Below the pieces are notes generated by a model, which saw only the letters and a program-made list of their open reading frames with translations, was not told the origin of the DNA and ran no database searches. DNA of 64,000 nucleotides from Rhabdophis nuchalis (taxonomy: Eukaryota; Chordata; Lepidosauria; Squamata; Natricidae), in NCBI GenBank assembly GCA_039707465.1, contig CM077648.1:15393119-15457118 (forward strand), given 5' to 3'. Positions 46,300-56,682 of this stretch are shown here, in pieces (the first letter of the stretch is position 1; each line of letters starts with the position of its first letter). The position numbers and the translations under genes were made by a program.

Positions 46300-46615
46300 T
46301 TGGATTGTCTTTTGAATCGGCTACTAAAATCCACTGTACTTGGGGTTGCCCTTGAAGAACATGTGGAAGACGGTAATAGGTCCAAAATATGATAGTACAG
46401 GGAAATGTGTCTGTTTCTTAATTCATGTTGATTCCATTTGCTTAATGAACTGCACTGGCTCCTAATCAGGTACATTACAATGTGCTGATTCTTACCTATA
46501 TGGCCTGGAGCCAAAATACTTGAAAGACTCACTGTCTCTACTGGTCCCTGTTCTGTCCCTATTAATTCTGTTGGCTGTTCTGTCAAATAAAGAATGCTAT
46601 CCTGAATGACAGAGG
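46300..46615 (+). pseudogene. L2-like LINE ORF2 fragment
   Basis: Reads, across frames, TGCACTGGCTCCTAATCAGG (LHWLLIR-type text) and YMAWSQNT-like sequence, resembling the end of L2 ORF2. Diverged and non-functional. Confidence 0.4.
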
Positions 46616-46620
46616 AGCTA

Positions 46621-47067
46621 CCGCATTTTTTGGAGTATAAGACGCACCTTTTCCCCCTCAAAAAAGAGGGTGAAAATCTGGGTGCATCTTATACACTGAA
46701 TACAGTTTTTGGTCTCCTGAAACTCCTCCCTCTTTGCAAAAATTTTATTTATTTTATTTATTAGATTTATATCCCGCCCTTCTCCAAAAGGACCCAGGTG
46801 GGGATATAAATCTAATAGCTGTGCATAGGCTGGGGAGGGCAAAAAATGAGCAAAAAACAGGCCCATTTTGCTGGGTTTTGCCCCTTCCCCAACCCCCAGG
46901 AGCACTCTACAAGCCTCCTAAAGGCTATGCATGCCCTTTTTTTTTTACAGAAACTGGCCCATTTTTCGGAAAAAATGGGCCATTTTTGGGAGGTCTGCAG
47001 AGTACAAAAACTTTTTTTTATTTGCCTCTTCAATATCTTGGTGCGTCTTATACTCCCAAAAATATGG
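46621..47067. mobile_element. TA-flanked MITE (M2)
   Basis: Ends CCGCATTTTTTGGAGTATAA and TTATACTCCCAAAAATATGG are inverted with TA on each side. The interior includes an inverted GATTTATATCCC / GGGATATAAATC pair. Confidence 0.78.
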
Positions 47068-47282
47068 TACGACTTTTCTGTCATGCAACACCTTATCATC
47101 AGAGGTCAAAATGACCTGAATCTACTGGCTTTTCATAACGTACTTAAGACCAGGCATTTGAATCAGATAATTAATGAAGCTCACAGGGTTTACTATTAGT
47201 CTGCAGCTTTTACTCCTGGCTGTCGTTTTTCCTTTTTATCTAGATTGCGTGTGGTATTTTTACAGTCATTTATACTATTGTT

Positions 47283-47632
47283 AGGGACACAGTGGCTCAG
47301 AGGCTAAGATGCTGATCTTGTCAGTCAGAAAGGTCGGCAGTTCAGCGGTTCGAATCCCTAGCACCACATAACAGAGTGAGCTCCCATTACTTTGTCCCAG
47401 CTTCTGCCAACCTAGCAGTTCGAAAGCGTGTAAAAACGCAAGTAGAAAAATGGGGACCTCCTTTGGTGGGAAGGTAACAACGTTCTGTGTGCCTTCGGCA
47501 TTTAGTCATGCCATCCACATGACCACAGAGGCATCTTTGGACAGTGCTGGCTCTTTGGCTTTGAAACGGAGATGAGCACTGCCCCCTAGAGTCAGGAACG
47601 ACTAGCACATATGTGCGAGGGGAACCTTTACC
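47283..47632 (+). mobile_element. Sauria-type SINE, near full length
   Basis: tRNA-like head CACAGTGGCTCAGAGGCTAA with B box GGTTCGAATCC. Body CTCCCATTACTTTGTCCCAG and AGGTAACAACGTTCTGTGTG. 3' end GAGGGGAACCTTTACCTATA. Composition fits the Sauria SINE of squamates. Confidence 0.85.
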
Positions 47633-48372
47633 TATACTATTGTTATTGAAACTCTGCTGCCCAGAGTTGCTTTGGTGAGATGAGGAGCCCTATAAATAGA
47701 AATAAATAAACAAAAACAAACAACCAAATATCGATCCAATTCAACCTCTTTTTATTTTAAATATTCTTACTAGGAATGCTTATTAGGAATATCTGGGAAT
47801 GTTTGCTTCAAAACATTTTTGCTACATTTTTGTGACCTTAAGTTTTCTTTGCTCTGAGGATATACAAGGCATGAAATGCATTAGCCACCCAAAAACAGTG
47901 AGTATGAAATAGGCAATAAACTGCCAGTTGGAAAATAATTCCACACATTTATTTATTTGTCGTCCTTTATGTTTATTCGAAGAACCCCAAGTAAGAGAAA
48001 TAGAAGGCAAAATGATCTTTCAAGGACAAAGTCAACTGTAATCCCTCAGACATTTCACTTGCTTTTATTTGCAGTTTTATAACAGAGTGAACATTCCTTC
48101 TGTACTTGTTGCCTAGTCTACCCCTCTCCCACAGAAGAAACACACGCAGACACACACACACAACTAATGATCCCAATATTGAGCTCAATTCAAACCCAGA
48201 CCATCATTATAGAGTTCAGCATCCAAACCTATTCATCTCTAGCTCAACCCTTCAATTAAGTGGAATGATCCAAAACATTGGGCACTAAAACAGCTCTTTA
48301 TGTTTGAAAGTGACATCTGTGACTAGGGAAATGGTTGAAGTTTGGAGATTTTTCTGGTAAGTGTCCACTTGC

Positions 48373-48420
48373 TGACATCATGAAAGGAAAGCGCTGATTG
48401 GCTGGTGGAGGGTAAAAATA
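48373..48420 (+). promoter_or_regulatory. IBSP core promoter: CRE-like, inverted CCAAT, TATA-like
   Basis: TGACATCA at 48373-48380 is one base from the CRE TGACGTCA. ATTGG (inverted CCAAT) is at 48397-48401. An A/T-rich TAAAAATA lies at 48413-48420. In mammalian bone sialoprotein promoters a CRE near -75 and an inverted CCAAT near -50 are about 25 bp apart; here they are 24 bp apart. Taking the CCAAT as -50 puts the start near 48447, upstream of a good splice donor at 48526. The assignment is by spacing and motifs only. Confidence 0.6.
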
Positions 48421-48446
48421 GTGTGCGTATCCCAGTAGGTTGGCCA

Positions 48447-48525
48447 AGAACAAACAGATGCTCTGTTAAATCTCTGTTCCCTGACTCCTTGGAGACCGGT
48501 CTCCATCCTGCAGGACTGCAGCTTG
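48447..48525 (+). other. IBSP: IBSP non-coding exon 1 (predicted)
   Basis: A leader of about 79 nt is predicted between the inferred start near 48447 and the donor GTAAGT at 48526-48531. It has no ATG that continues usefully. Its length suits the short non-coding exon 1 of SCPP genes, and it would splice to the acceptor at 52177. The 5' end is inferred from promoter spacing. Confidence 0.5.
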
Positions 48526-48921
48526 GTAAGTGACGGGCATTTGTATTGGCTCTTTGCAAGCAATGAGGTCTGGGACATTGCTTAATCCGTGCAATTCTCA
48601 ATTTTTGAACTCTGCTTTTAAGATAATGTTTTGTTTTTTAGGGATGAATTTCTTATGCACATGACTTCTGTGATTTAAATCAGTGATTTACTGAGCCGCC
48701 TATATTTTGCTTGCTTTATTTCTGTTGGATTTTACACTGTACCAACTGTAACACAGAGACTGTCTAGTTTCCTTTTCTTAAAAAAACCCGCTGGATTTAT
48801 TTTAAAATGATTTCTAGTAGGAATTGGAGAGAGAGAATGGTGATGGAAAGCCAAGAGACAGAGAGATCATTATTACAAAAAAACCTGTGTGTAGTCAATA
48901 CATTGTTTTATGGCACTTATA

Positions 48922-49352
48922 ATACAATAAAATAGCAGAGTTGGAAGGGACCTTGGAGGTCTTCTAATCCAACCCCCTGCCTAGGCAGGAAACCCTATGC
49001 CGTTTCGGACAAATGGCTATCCAACATCTTCTTAAAGGCTTCCAGTGTTGGAGCAGTCACAACTTCTGGAGGCAAGTTGTTCCACTGATTAATTGTTCTA
49101 ACTGTCAGGAAATTTCTCTTCAGTTCTAAGTTGCTTCTCTCCTTGATTAGTTTCCACCCATTGCTTCTTGTTCTGTCCTCAGGTGCTTTGGAGAATAGTT
49201 TGACTCCCTCTTCTTTGTGGCAACCCCTGAGTTATCGGAACACTGCTATCATGTCTCCCCTAATCCTTCTTTTCATTAAACTAGACATACCCAGTTCCTG
49301 CAACCGTTCCTCATATGTTTTAATCTCCAGTCCCCTAATCATCTTTTTCCTA
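48922..49352 (-). mobile_element. CR1 LINE 3' region in IBSP intron 1
   Basis: Antisense copy from CAGAGTTGGAAGGGACCTTG to AATCATCTTTTTCC; ORF2 end recognisable. Confidence 0.87.
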
Positions 49353-49447
49353 ATCACTTCTCTTGCATTAACTAAGTCCCAGGGATGAGGCAAGTTTTAG
49401 TCTTCCAACAATGACATTCATCAGTCGGCACAGTCCATGATGTTAAT

Positions 49448-49507
49448 AGGAATTGCTATCCATCTGGAGGAATTGCTATCCATCTGGAGGAATTGCTATC
49501 CATCTGG
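49448..49507. repeat. Perfect 20-bp tandem repeat, three copies
   Basis: AGGAATTGCTATCCATCTGG three times without mismatch. Confidence 0.95.
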
Positions 49508-49509
49508 AG

Positions 49510-50925
49510 GGCCAAATTTGGCCTCCCCACCGCCATCTTTGATTAAATAAACTCCAAAACATAATTCTCTATAATGCAGAGATGAACCTAGTGCATTTCA
49601 CAGTCCATAAAATTATTGTTCAAATGTTCCTCCGTCATGAAATTATTAAAGGGCCTAAGCAAGATCATTTTTCTTCTACCCAAAGGTAATGCACATAACA
49701 TGGAATTTGTAGCTTACTGTTCGTGTTGTAGAGACAAAAGTATAAATATGGATGTCACCAATTAAATATATTGTTATGTTAGGCCTTGGAATATTTTCTA
49801 GAATGGTTGAATATAGGTAAAACTAATCCTAGTACTTACTTATACATGTTCATAATCCTTTATAGACTATGCTTCACTGAATTTTGTTTCAATTGGTGGT
49901 TTAAATACAAATTGTAACAAAGCACATTAGATATGGATTAAGGATTAACATGGCATTCTTTTACCAAGGTTTATTCCACTTACTGATACTTTCAATTGAA
50001 TAATGCTGTCATCTTTTGTCGGCTTTCCAAACTTGGAAGTTTGTTTTAAGGCGTGTAGATCAAGGACACCAAACCTAATGAAGCTGGTGAAATTGTTCCA
50101 GAGCAACGTCCTGGACAAATTCTGAAATTTAATGGATAGTTTTTAGCAGCAGAGAAATGATGTGCAATTATGCATCTCTTGTGTTTCTTAAGACTCTGAG
50201 ATCTGAAATATCCTTTCTCAATTTGGAACTTTGCAGATGTTTTGGTGTCCAACTTTCAAAATGCTGATGGGAAATAAATACATCTGGGTGTAATCGGGTT
50301 GTGAAAGTCTATTCCACAATTTAAAAAACCTGTTATTTCATATAAAACAAAGCTTGTTAGTCCCTCTCCAAAAATACATATTCTATAATACCTCCTTCGC
50401 TTTTTTGTTTCCTTGGGTTCAAAGCAATATACCTTTTAGCTCAGCCTTATTGGTAAAATGATTAAATGCATGCTGAAATTGTGCTGAAATTACAAGTATG
50501 ATAACCCAAAAGAGATTAGCCAGAAATGCAACGAACATATCAATAAATACATAAATGTGAACGCTGCAACATTTGTAAGTCAGAGATCAACTCCCAGCAA
50601 AATCTTTACAATTGCTGAAGAAAATGAGCTCGGGTGTCATCTCCCCCCCCAAAAAAGTTTTTGGAAATCATTATGCTTTCCCTCAGGTCTTTGACGCAAT
50701 CATTACATGACTGTGGAACATTCTAGAGAGGCTGTAATGGTGGCCTTTTGATGCTGTTCATAGAGTTGTTCCTGCTTCCTCAGCTCATCCTTTCTTTCAG
50801 TAAGGCTCTCATGTACTTCCACATCTGGGCAGAAATAAATAAGCATGAAAGAGCTCCAAGCATAAAGTTATCTATGAAGTTCTTCTTTCATTCAAGGCAC
50901 TGCCACAGCCTGAAAGTTGGTTCTA
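49510..50925. other. IBSP intron 1, no further feature recognised
   Basis: Mostly unique-looking A/T-rich sequence; a C-run near 50645. Confidence 0.4.
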
Positions 50926-50933
50926 AGGTAGAC

Positions 50934-51098
50934 CAGAGGTGGGCTGCTGCCGGTTCGGCCCAGATCAGCTGAACTGGTAGTAGGGGTGGTAGGAGGCTCT
51001 GCCCATCCGCCCGGACACTTCTGTGCATGCGCAGAAGCATCGCGCAAGTGCGGGAGTGCACCCGAACTGGTAGTAAAAATATTAGCAACCCATCTCTG
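50934..51098. mobile_element. hAT-like element (family C) in IBSP intron 1
   Basis: Ends CAGAGGTGGGCTGC and GCAACCCATCTCTG. Flanks AGGTAGAC / AGATAGAC match at 7 of 8. Confidence 0.8.
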
Positions 51099-51424
51099 AG
51101 ATAGACATATGGAGGTACACCAAAAAGCAATCATGAGGAGAAACCGAATGTGTCACTTAGAGAGATGGGAACTGTCCTCACCCCACCCCTCCGGCCGCCA
51201 TTTTTCTATCCCATAACTCTCTCATTGCCATATTCATCACATCCACTATTCAGAGAATTAGCTCAATCAGTGAACGAAGGAAATTCAGAATTCATGATGT
51301 GACATGATTTGTCTCCCTCCTCCACCATCAGGTTTTAATGGGAACAGTTTTAAACATTTTTTACAAAATTTTAGTACAGGGTTAACTATTTAATTTGGTT
51401 TTAAATATTTATGTATTGTAATGT

Positions 51425-51580
51425 TTTGGATGTTTTTAATTTCCTGTACACCGCCCCAAGTCCCTTCGGGGAGAGGGGGCGGTTTAGAAATTCAATAAAT
51501 TGAATTGAATTGAGTTAGCACCGCTCCGAGTCCCCTTGGGGAGAGGACGCGGTATATAAAAATAAAATATTATTATTAAA
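51425..51580 (+). mobile_element. L2-like LINE 3' tails, two in tandem
   Basis: CCGCCCCAAGTCCCTTCGGG and CCGCTCCGAGTCCCCTTGGG each lead to an A/T-rich tail. Confidence 0.6.
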
Positions 51581-51744
51581 AAATATTAAGAGTTAGCCAT
51601 GATCTTACGATACATAAACTGCTAGTATAAATCTGTATTTAAATCTTTATATTAAATCTAATGTTTCTAAATTCAACTTAGAATATTTCTAAATGTCTGC
51701 GAGAATGGACAATTTATCATTAGATGTTTATCTATATTAAGCTT

Positions 51745-51925
51745 TGTCTCATGGTGGCTAACGTATCTAATATTCTGCCTACTGTTTTCCCTACAACAAC
51801 CCTGTGAGGTGGGTTGGGCCAAGAGAGAGTGACTGGCCCAAAGTCACAGCTGGCTTTCATGCCTAAGGTATAACCACAACTCTCAGGCTTCTGGTTTCTA
51901 AGCTAACATCTTAACCACTACCTCA
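51745..51925 (-). mobile_element. tRNA-derived SINE (second family)
   Basis: Reverse copy: ACAACAACCCTGTGAGGTGG, GTGACTGGCCCAAAGTCACA, then CTAACATCTTAACCACTAC at the promoter end. Forward relative at 63645-63860. Confidence 0.7.
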
Positions 51926-52188
51926 AACTCACCCTCACTTAAATACAAGTATAGAATGACCAATGTTAAAAATCTTTCCCTGTCATTAATTGAAGGTCTG
52001 TATCATTTACTGATGAAATCAATCAATCATTTGTCAAAATCTTATAATGAAACCCAACAGATATATTTCTGGTATTATTTGAACACAACTGTAGAAATTG
52101 TCTATCTTTAATATCTTCCAATTTTCTTTATCTTCCTATTTGGAAATATATTTTCTTTTCCTTTCTTTCTTTTTCAGACACCAGAAAA

Positions 52189-52242
52189 ATGAAGACAGCC
52201 CTGCTTCTCCTCTGTATTATAGGAATCACTTGTGCCTTCTCT
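52189..52242 (+). CDS. IBSP: IBSP signal-peptide exon (exon 2)
   Basis: After a long pyrimidine tract and CAG at 52175-52177, the exon carries 11 nt of 5' UTR and then ATG. It encodes MKTALLLLCIIGITCAFS, 18 residues, very close to the known bone sialoprotein signal peptide in its MKTALLLL start and the final Phe-Ser. The donor GTGAGT begins at 52243 and the intron is phase 0. The exon mirrors the DSPP signal exon in length and phase, as expected for tandemly duplicated SCPP genes. Confidence 0.92.
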
Positions 52243-53220
52243 GTGAGTATCAATAACAATAATTTATCTTGGTTAGGATATATTGTATTGTGAATATTCA
52301 TTTTAACGTCCATTCATTGTGTCATTACTAGTATTATATTATTGTTATTAATTAGAGAAGTTTTTCCACAACTTAACAGATTTTAAAGCCATTATAATAT
52401 TTTGATTTTAAAAATCTATCAGTTAATCACTATTTTTCATGCTAATATAAAATACACTATCCCCAAATGATCAATCATTTTTAGCTTCAGTTCTTTTAGG
52501 ACAAATGATTACCCATTGACTTTTTCAAAAAAGATTCACCTGTTTATTCACCTATTATCTATTTATGCTTTTATGTATTTTTCTTCTTTCTAAGACCATT
52601 GCAAATAGCCTTCTTTAGATTTGCTTCAATCTGCTTTTGTCTCTGGCAATTAACACTACTAATCTACTGGCTGCAACTGATGATTCTGGATATTTATCTA
52701 TGAATTCAGATTTTTGGACAGTTGAGGTGGACATCTTGATCCATGTTGTTTATGTTTCCTGAAAATTGTTTGTATGCCTGGTGCTTTTGCTGGAGCAATT
52801 GGCAATTATCCAGAATAGGCATTTGCTCTCATAAAGCATTTATTTTATATTATTCATATGTATACCCCAACTGCACAGCTATCCAGTATCCTTTAGTACA
52901 AATATATTTTACAAGCAAGACAGCCCCATAAAGAACTATTTCAAATTAATTGATGGCAATCTAAATTCATAAATCAGTCTGTTTTCATGTTAAAAAAAAT
53001 GAAGTTTTGCTCAATTCCTGGTCATCAGATGGCTTGATTACTACAAGCGTGGGGCTGCCCTTGAAGACTACTCAGAAGCTTCAGCTGGTCCAGATCACAA
53101 CAGCATGGGCAGTGACAGGCATGCCTGGGTATGCCCATATAAAATCTCTGCTTCATGAGTTGTACTGGCTGCCAGTTTGCTTCCAAGCATGATTCAAGAT
53201 GATGGTCACTGCGTGTAGAG

Positions 53221-53491
53221 CAGGGGTCTCCAACCTTTGCAACTTTAAATCTGAAGGACTTCAACTCCCAGAATTCTCCAGCCAGCTGGTGTAGAGGACA
53301 TTAGAGGGCGTTGTTACTTGGGGGAATCACCTGTCGAGCATAGTAGCTGCCTGGCTGATTTGATCTAGCAGAGTTGATGTACTCCAAGTTCCATTGATTG
53401 AACGATGCCGCCTATTGAGAGCTTTGCTGGCTGGAGAATTCTGGGAGCTGAAGTCCTTCAGACTTAAAGTTGCAAAGGTTGGAGACCCCTG
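53221..53491. mobile_element. hAT-like MITE (family A) carrying a copy of its own flank
   Basis: Ends CAGGGGTCTCCAACC and GGTTGGAGACCCCTG with perfect duplication GTGTAGAG (53213-53220, 53492-53499). The loop holds 138 bp (53289-53426) that equal the right flank 53492-53629 at all but 5 positions. Confidence 0.9.
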
Positions 53492-53629
53492 GTGTAGAGG
53501 ACATTAGAGGGCGTTGTTACTTGGGGAAATCACCTGTAGAGCATAGTAGCTGCCTGGCTGATTTGATCTAGCAGAGTTGATGTGCTCCAAGTTCCATTGA
53601 TTGAACGATGCCTCCTATTGAGAGTTTTG
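53289..53629 (+). repeat. 138-bp direct repeat, one copy inside and one outside a MITE
   Basis: Copies at 53289-53426 and 53492-53629 are the same length with five substitutions, and both begin with the MITE's target-duplication sequence GTGTAGAG. Confidence 0.92.
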
Positions 53630-54439
53630 AAGCATTTCTTACTACCTGGAATGAGGTATCTCCCAAGATTAGAACAGCCTCCTCCTCCTAGTATTTTGAA
53701 GGCTCTTTGCCAAGACTTTGGGTGAGGACTGTTGATGCCTCTTTCCTTCCTTTCCTTTTCCCATTGGGATTGTTTTCTCTGCTACTGTATCTCTGCTCTT
53801 TGGTTTTGTGTTTTTTTGGTGTGTATTGTGTTGCTCCTTGTTTTTACATGTCTATCAATTTGCAAATCACCCAGCATCACCCAGGAGTCAAGCAGCATAT
53901 AGGATACATTTAATTTAATTTTAATTTTAAAATATTTACTATTATTTTTATCCTGATCATCAAATACGCACAGTCAATTGATAGGATGTTGGTTACGGAA
54001 TTTTTGCCCCTGTCAGTCTAAACATGATATGTTTCTTTGGAAGATGCACTTCACTTAGCATCTCGTTTTTTGCCAAGTTGACATGGTTTGGTAAATGTGG
54101 CAGGTCAAGCTGGCTACTCGCTTGTTGATAACATAGAAATGTATTACTATTTTATCCCAAGAATAAGGTATCATTTAAGTTTAATGTTCTATAAGTAGTA
54201 GATTACATATTGTTAAAACAAATCTGTGACTTAAGGCAGTTACAGGAGCATCCACAAATTTATTTTTAAAAACACTCTTGTTGTTATGCTGTATTTAAGA
54301 TAACCAATTTCATTGTAATTTTTACAATGACAATAAAGATTATTATTATTATTATTATATAACTGAATGATAATGATAAAGCAATGGAATGTAACTATTC
54401 ATCTCCCCAAAAGTAGTGAACAAATCTTATACTTCCATG

Positions 54440-54852
54440 CAGGGGTGGGCTTCCAAATTTTGAGCAAGGGGTTCTCTGCCTGGTTGCTGGGTGCTTGGCC
54501 ATGGTGGGCGTGGCCTAGTCAGCCTCCTGCACCATGGCGGGGAGGAGGCGTTTTTCTCACGCCTCCAGGAGCGTGAAAACAGCCTCCCCAGGCTCCAGAG
54601 GCCCTCTGGAGCATCCGGACCCCATTTCCAGCCTTTCCAAACTTTCAGTAGGCCCATTTTTCACCCTCCCGGAGACTCCACGCGTGCCCTTCACTTACCT
54701 GCATCCGGAACAGGCCGTGTAGGAACTCCTGGGAGGGGCAGTGTGGGGTGGGCGGGGCCAGCCAGGAGTGGGATTTGGGGGTTCTCCAAACTGCACAGAA
54801 TTTTAGCTAGAGCTTCTACCGAGCCCCTGCAAACCCCAGCAGCCCACCCCTG
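54440..54852. mobile_element. hAT-like element (family C/E), complete
   Basis: Ends CAGGGGTGGGCTTCC and AGCCCACCCCTG. Perfect 8-bp duplication CTTCCATG (54432-54439, 54853-54860). GC-rich, no transposase. Confidence 0.88.
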
Positions 54853-54864
54853 CTTCCATGGTAA

Positions 54865-56385
54865 AGGAAGAAATCCTATTCAATCCAGCAACTAAATTAT
54901 TTGTCAGTTAGCTATGCCATCTAGTGGAAAATAGTAAGAAAAAGAATTCTATGTCTTGTCAATATCAGCCTCTTGCTGGAGCACATAATGCACACCAGCA
55001 TTACATAAATACTAATACTTCGTCAGGAAATTGCACAACTCTTGATTAGCAACTCTTCCTTATATTCAAAGCTATCTGCTATGTAACATAAGTGCAAATT
55101 AGCATCCTAACAATTCCTTGGAATTATACAGCAGTCACTCATTCTTTCTGGGCTTCTGACGTACGCTATAATAAACATACACAACAAATGAATACCTTTA
55201 GGTTATAAGACCATTGTCGCTTTTCTCCATCAGTTCATTTTTAGGCATGTGCAAAATGGGTCAACTCAGGAACAATTTGGGAACAAAATGGATGAATTTT
55301 GCATGTTCCCTCTCAACTTACATGCTTAGTATGGATGAGCAATAGTTCTGTTTTAGAGTAAGAGGTTAAGTTCAGTTCCCAACCTCTCCTGGAAGAGCTA
55401 AAAATATTCCTGCTTGAAATAGTCCAGTTATAATAGTATGTCTCAAAAAAAGCAAATTCATATACTTCGAAATTATTACTGAAGATACCATTAAGTTAGA
55501 TCACCCATCCCTTTAACCAAGTGCTGCTAATTCTACCCAGAAGTACCTGTTCTGACCTAGCTTCCCCCAAAAGCATGAGGCAGAGTCCTAGTCCTGACAA
55601 AACCCCTTTATTAAACGAATGTGAATTCCTTTTCTTCACATTCAGCAAGGCCTGGCAAACAGTCTTTCAAAGGAATATTTATGACTACAGACCTTATCTA
55701 TCTTGGAAAGCTGCCATGTAAATATTTTCCAAATGAGGAGCTGTGCAAGGAAAGACTGGGCACAGAGTCTCTGAGATTCACGGACAGATCGTCACACTCC
55801 TGAAATGAATCTAAGGACCGACCAAACGGTTTCCTGCAAAACCCCACTCCCCTTTTATTTTCTATGGGAGGGGCCAATCACCTTCCACCTGTGAGTTTAC
55901 TCCCAAGTTGATCCTGATTTCTGAGTTGTTCTTTTCTTCTGGCAGCTCTGCACATGCGCACACTGAGAACAGGCTCCAGCTGTTCCTCTGCCTCACTGTT
56001 GTCTAGCTCCATAGGCACCTGATCATTGCCAGACGACCTTGGTCCTGTCTCTGCCTCCAACGTAGAGCCCTTATCCGAGCCTTCCCCAGCCTCCAGGACT
56101 GGCCCATGCTCCTCCCCAACTTCCTCACTGCTCCGCTGGCTGCTGGCAGGCCACAACAGTACCGTTGCTGGTTCTAGCCATATGTGTTTCCCAGCCTGGA
56201 ATTTTGTTTAAGGCCTCACTATCTCTGTCCTACTTTTACAAGAAATATTTTAAAAGCAAATTCAGGCCCTATAGATATATAGATAGCTTTTACCATTCTG
56301 TTTTCCTGCTCAGCCTGTCACCACTAGGCTCTATGATGGCCAGGTTAATATTCCTTTAATGCTGTTTGCTGTTTCTATAACAGAA
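54865..56385. other. IBSP intron 2, no recognised gene
   Basis: Contains an open minus-strand stretch at 55878-56156 (92 codons, Glu/Ser-rich, EEVGEEHGPVLEAGEG). It may be gag-like or random; I cannot assign it. Confidence 0.4.
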
Positions 56386-56387
56386 TA

Positions 56388-56482
56388 CCAGAATAACAAC
56401 GGAGTTAGAAGGGACCTTGGAGGTCCTGTAGTCCAACCCCCTGCTCAGTCAGGAAACCCTATACCAATTCAGATGGTATTAC
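56388..56482 (-). mobile_element. CR1 3' tail fragment
   Basis: GGAGTTAGAAGGGACCTTGG and CCAACCCCCTGCTCAGTCAG in antisense. Confidence 0.75.
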
Positions 56483-56578
56483 ATGGTATTCATTACATTT
56501 CGGTACAGGATAGCACTCCTGTTGTACTACGTCTGGATTTGTTTATTGAAACTGGGAAAAAATATCTTGGGTCTTGAT

Positions 56579-56658
56579 GAATAGAATAGAATAGAATAGA
56601 ATAGAATAGAATAGAATTCTTAAGTATTCTTAAGAATACCTAAGAATTCTATTCTATT
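56579..56658. repeat. (AATAG)n array with nested foldback palindrome
   Basis: About seven AATAG units are followed by an 18-bp perfect inverted repeat (56605-56622 and 56641-56658). Its 18-nt loop contains a 16-bp perfect palindrome GTATTCTTAAGAATAC. Confidence 0.9.
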
Positions 56659-56682
56659 ATACAATACAACCTTAGATAATAC

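Larger units (their letters stand above)
53025..53920 (+). pseudogene. L2-like LINE ORF2 fragment, interrupted by a hAT-like element
   Basis: 53070-53190 reads TQKLQLVQITTAWAVTG and LLHELYWLPVCFQA, the LQxxQNxAARxLTG ... LHWLPVxxR motif of L2-clade reverse transcriptases. The region after 53629 continues with degenerate sequence of the same kind. Confidence 0.55.

Noticed and set aside
47350..47375. A tRNA gene at the GGTTCGAATCC box
   Set aside because: The box belongs to a Sauria-type SINE; no cloverleaf with acceptor stem could be formed from the surrounding sequence.
49448..49507. A CRISPR-like array from the three 20-bp repeats
   Set aside because: The units are directly adjacent without spacers; this is a vertebrate genome and a simple tandem repeat.
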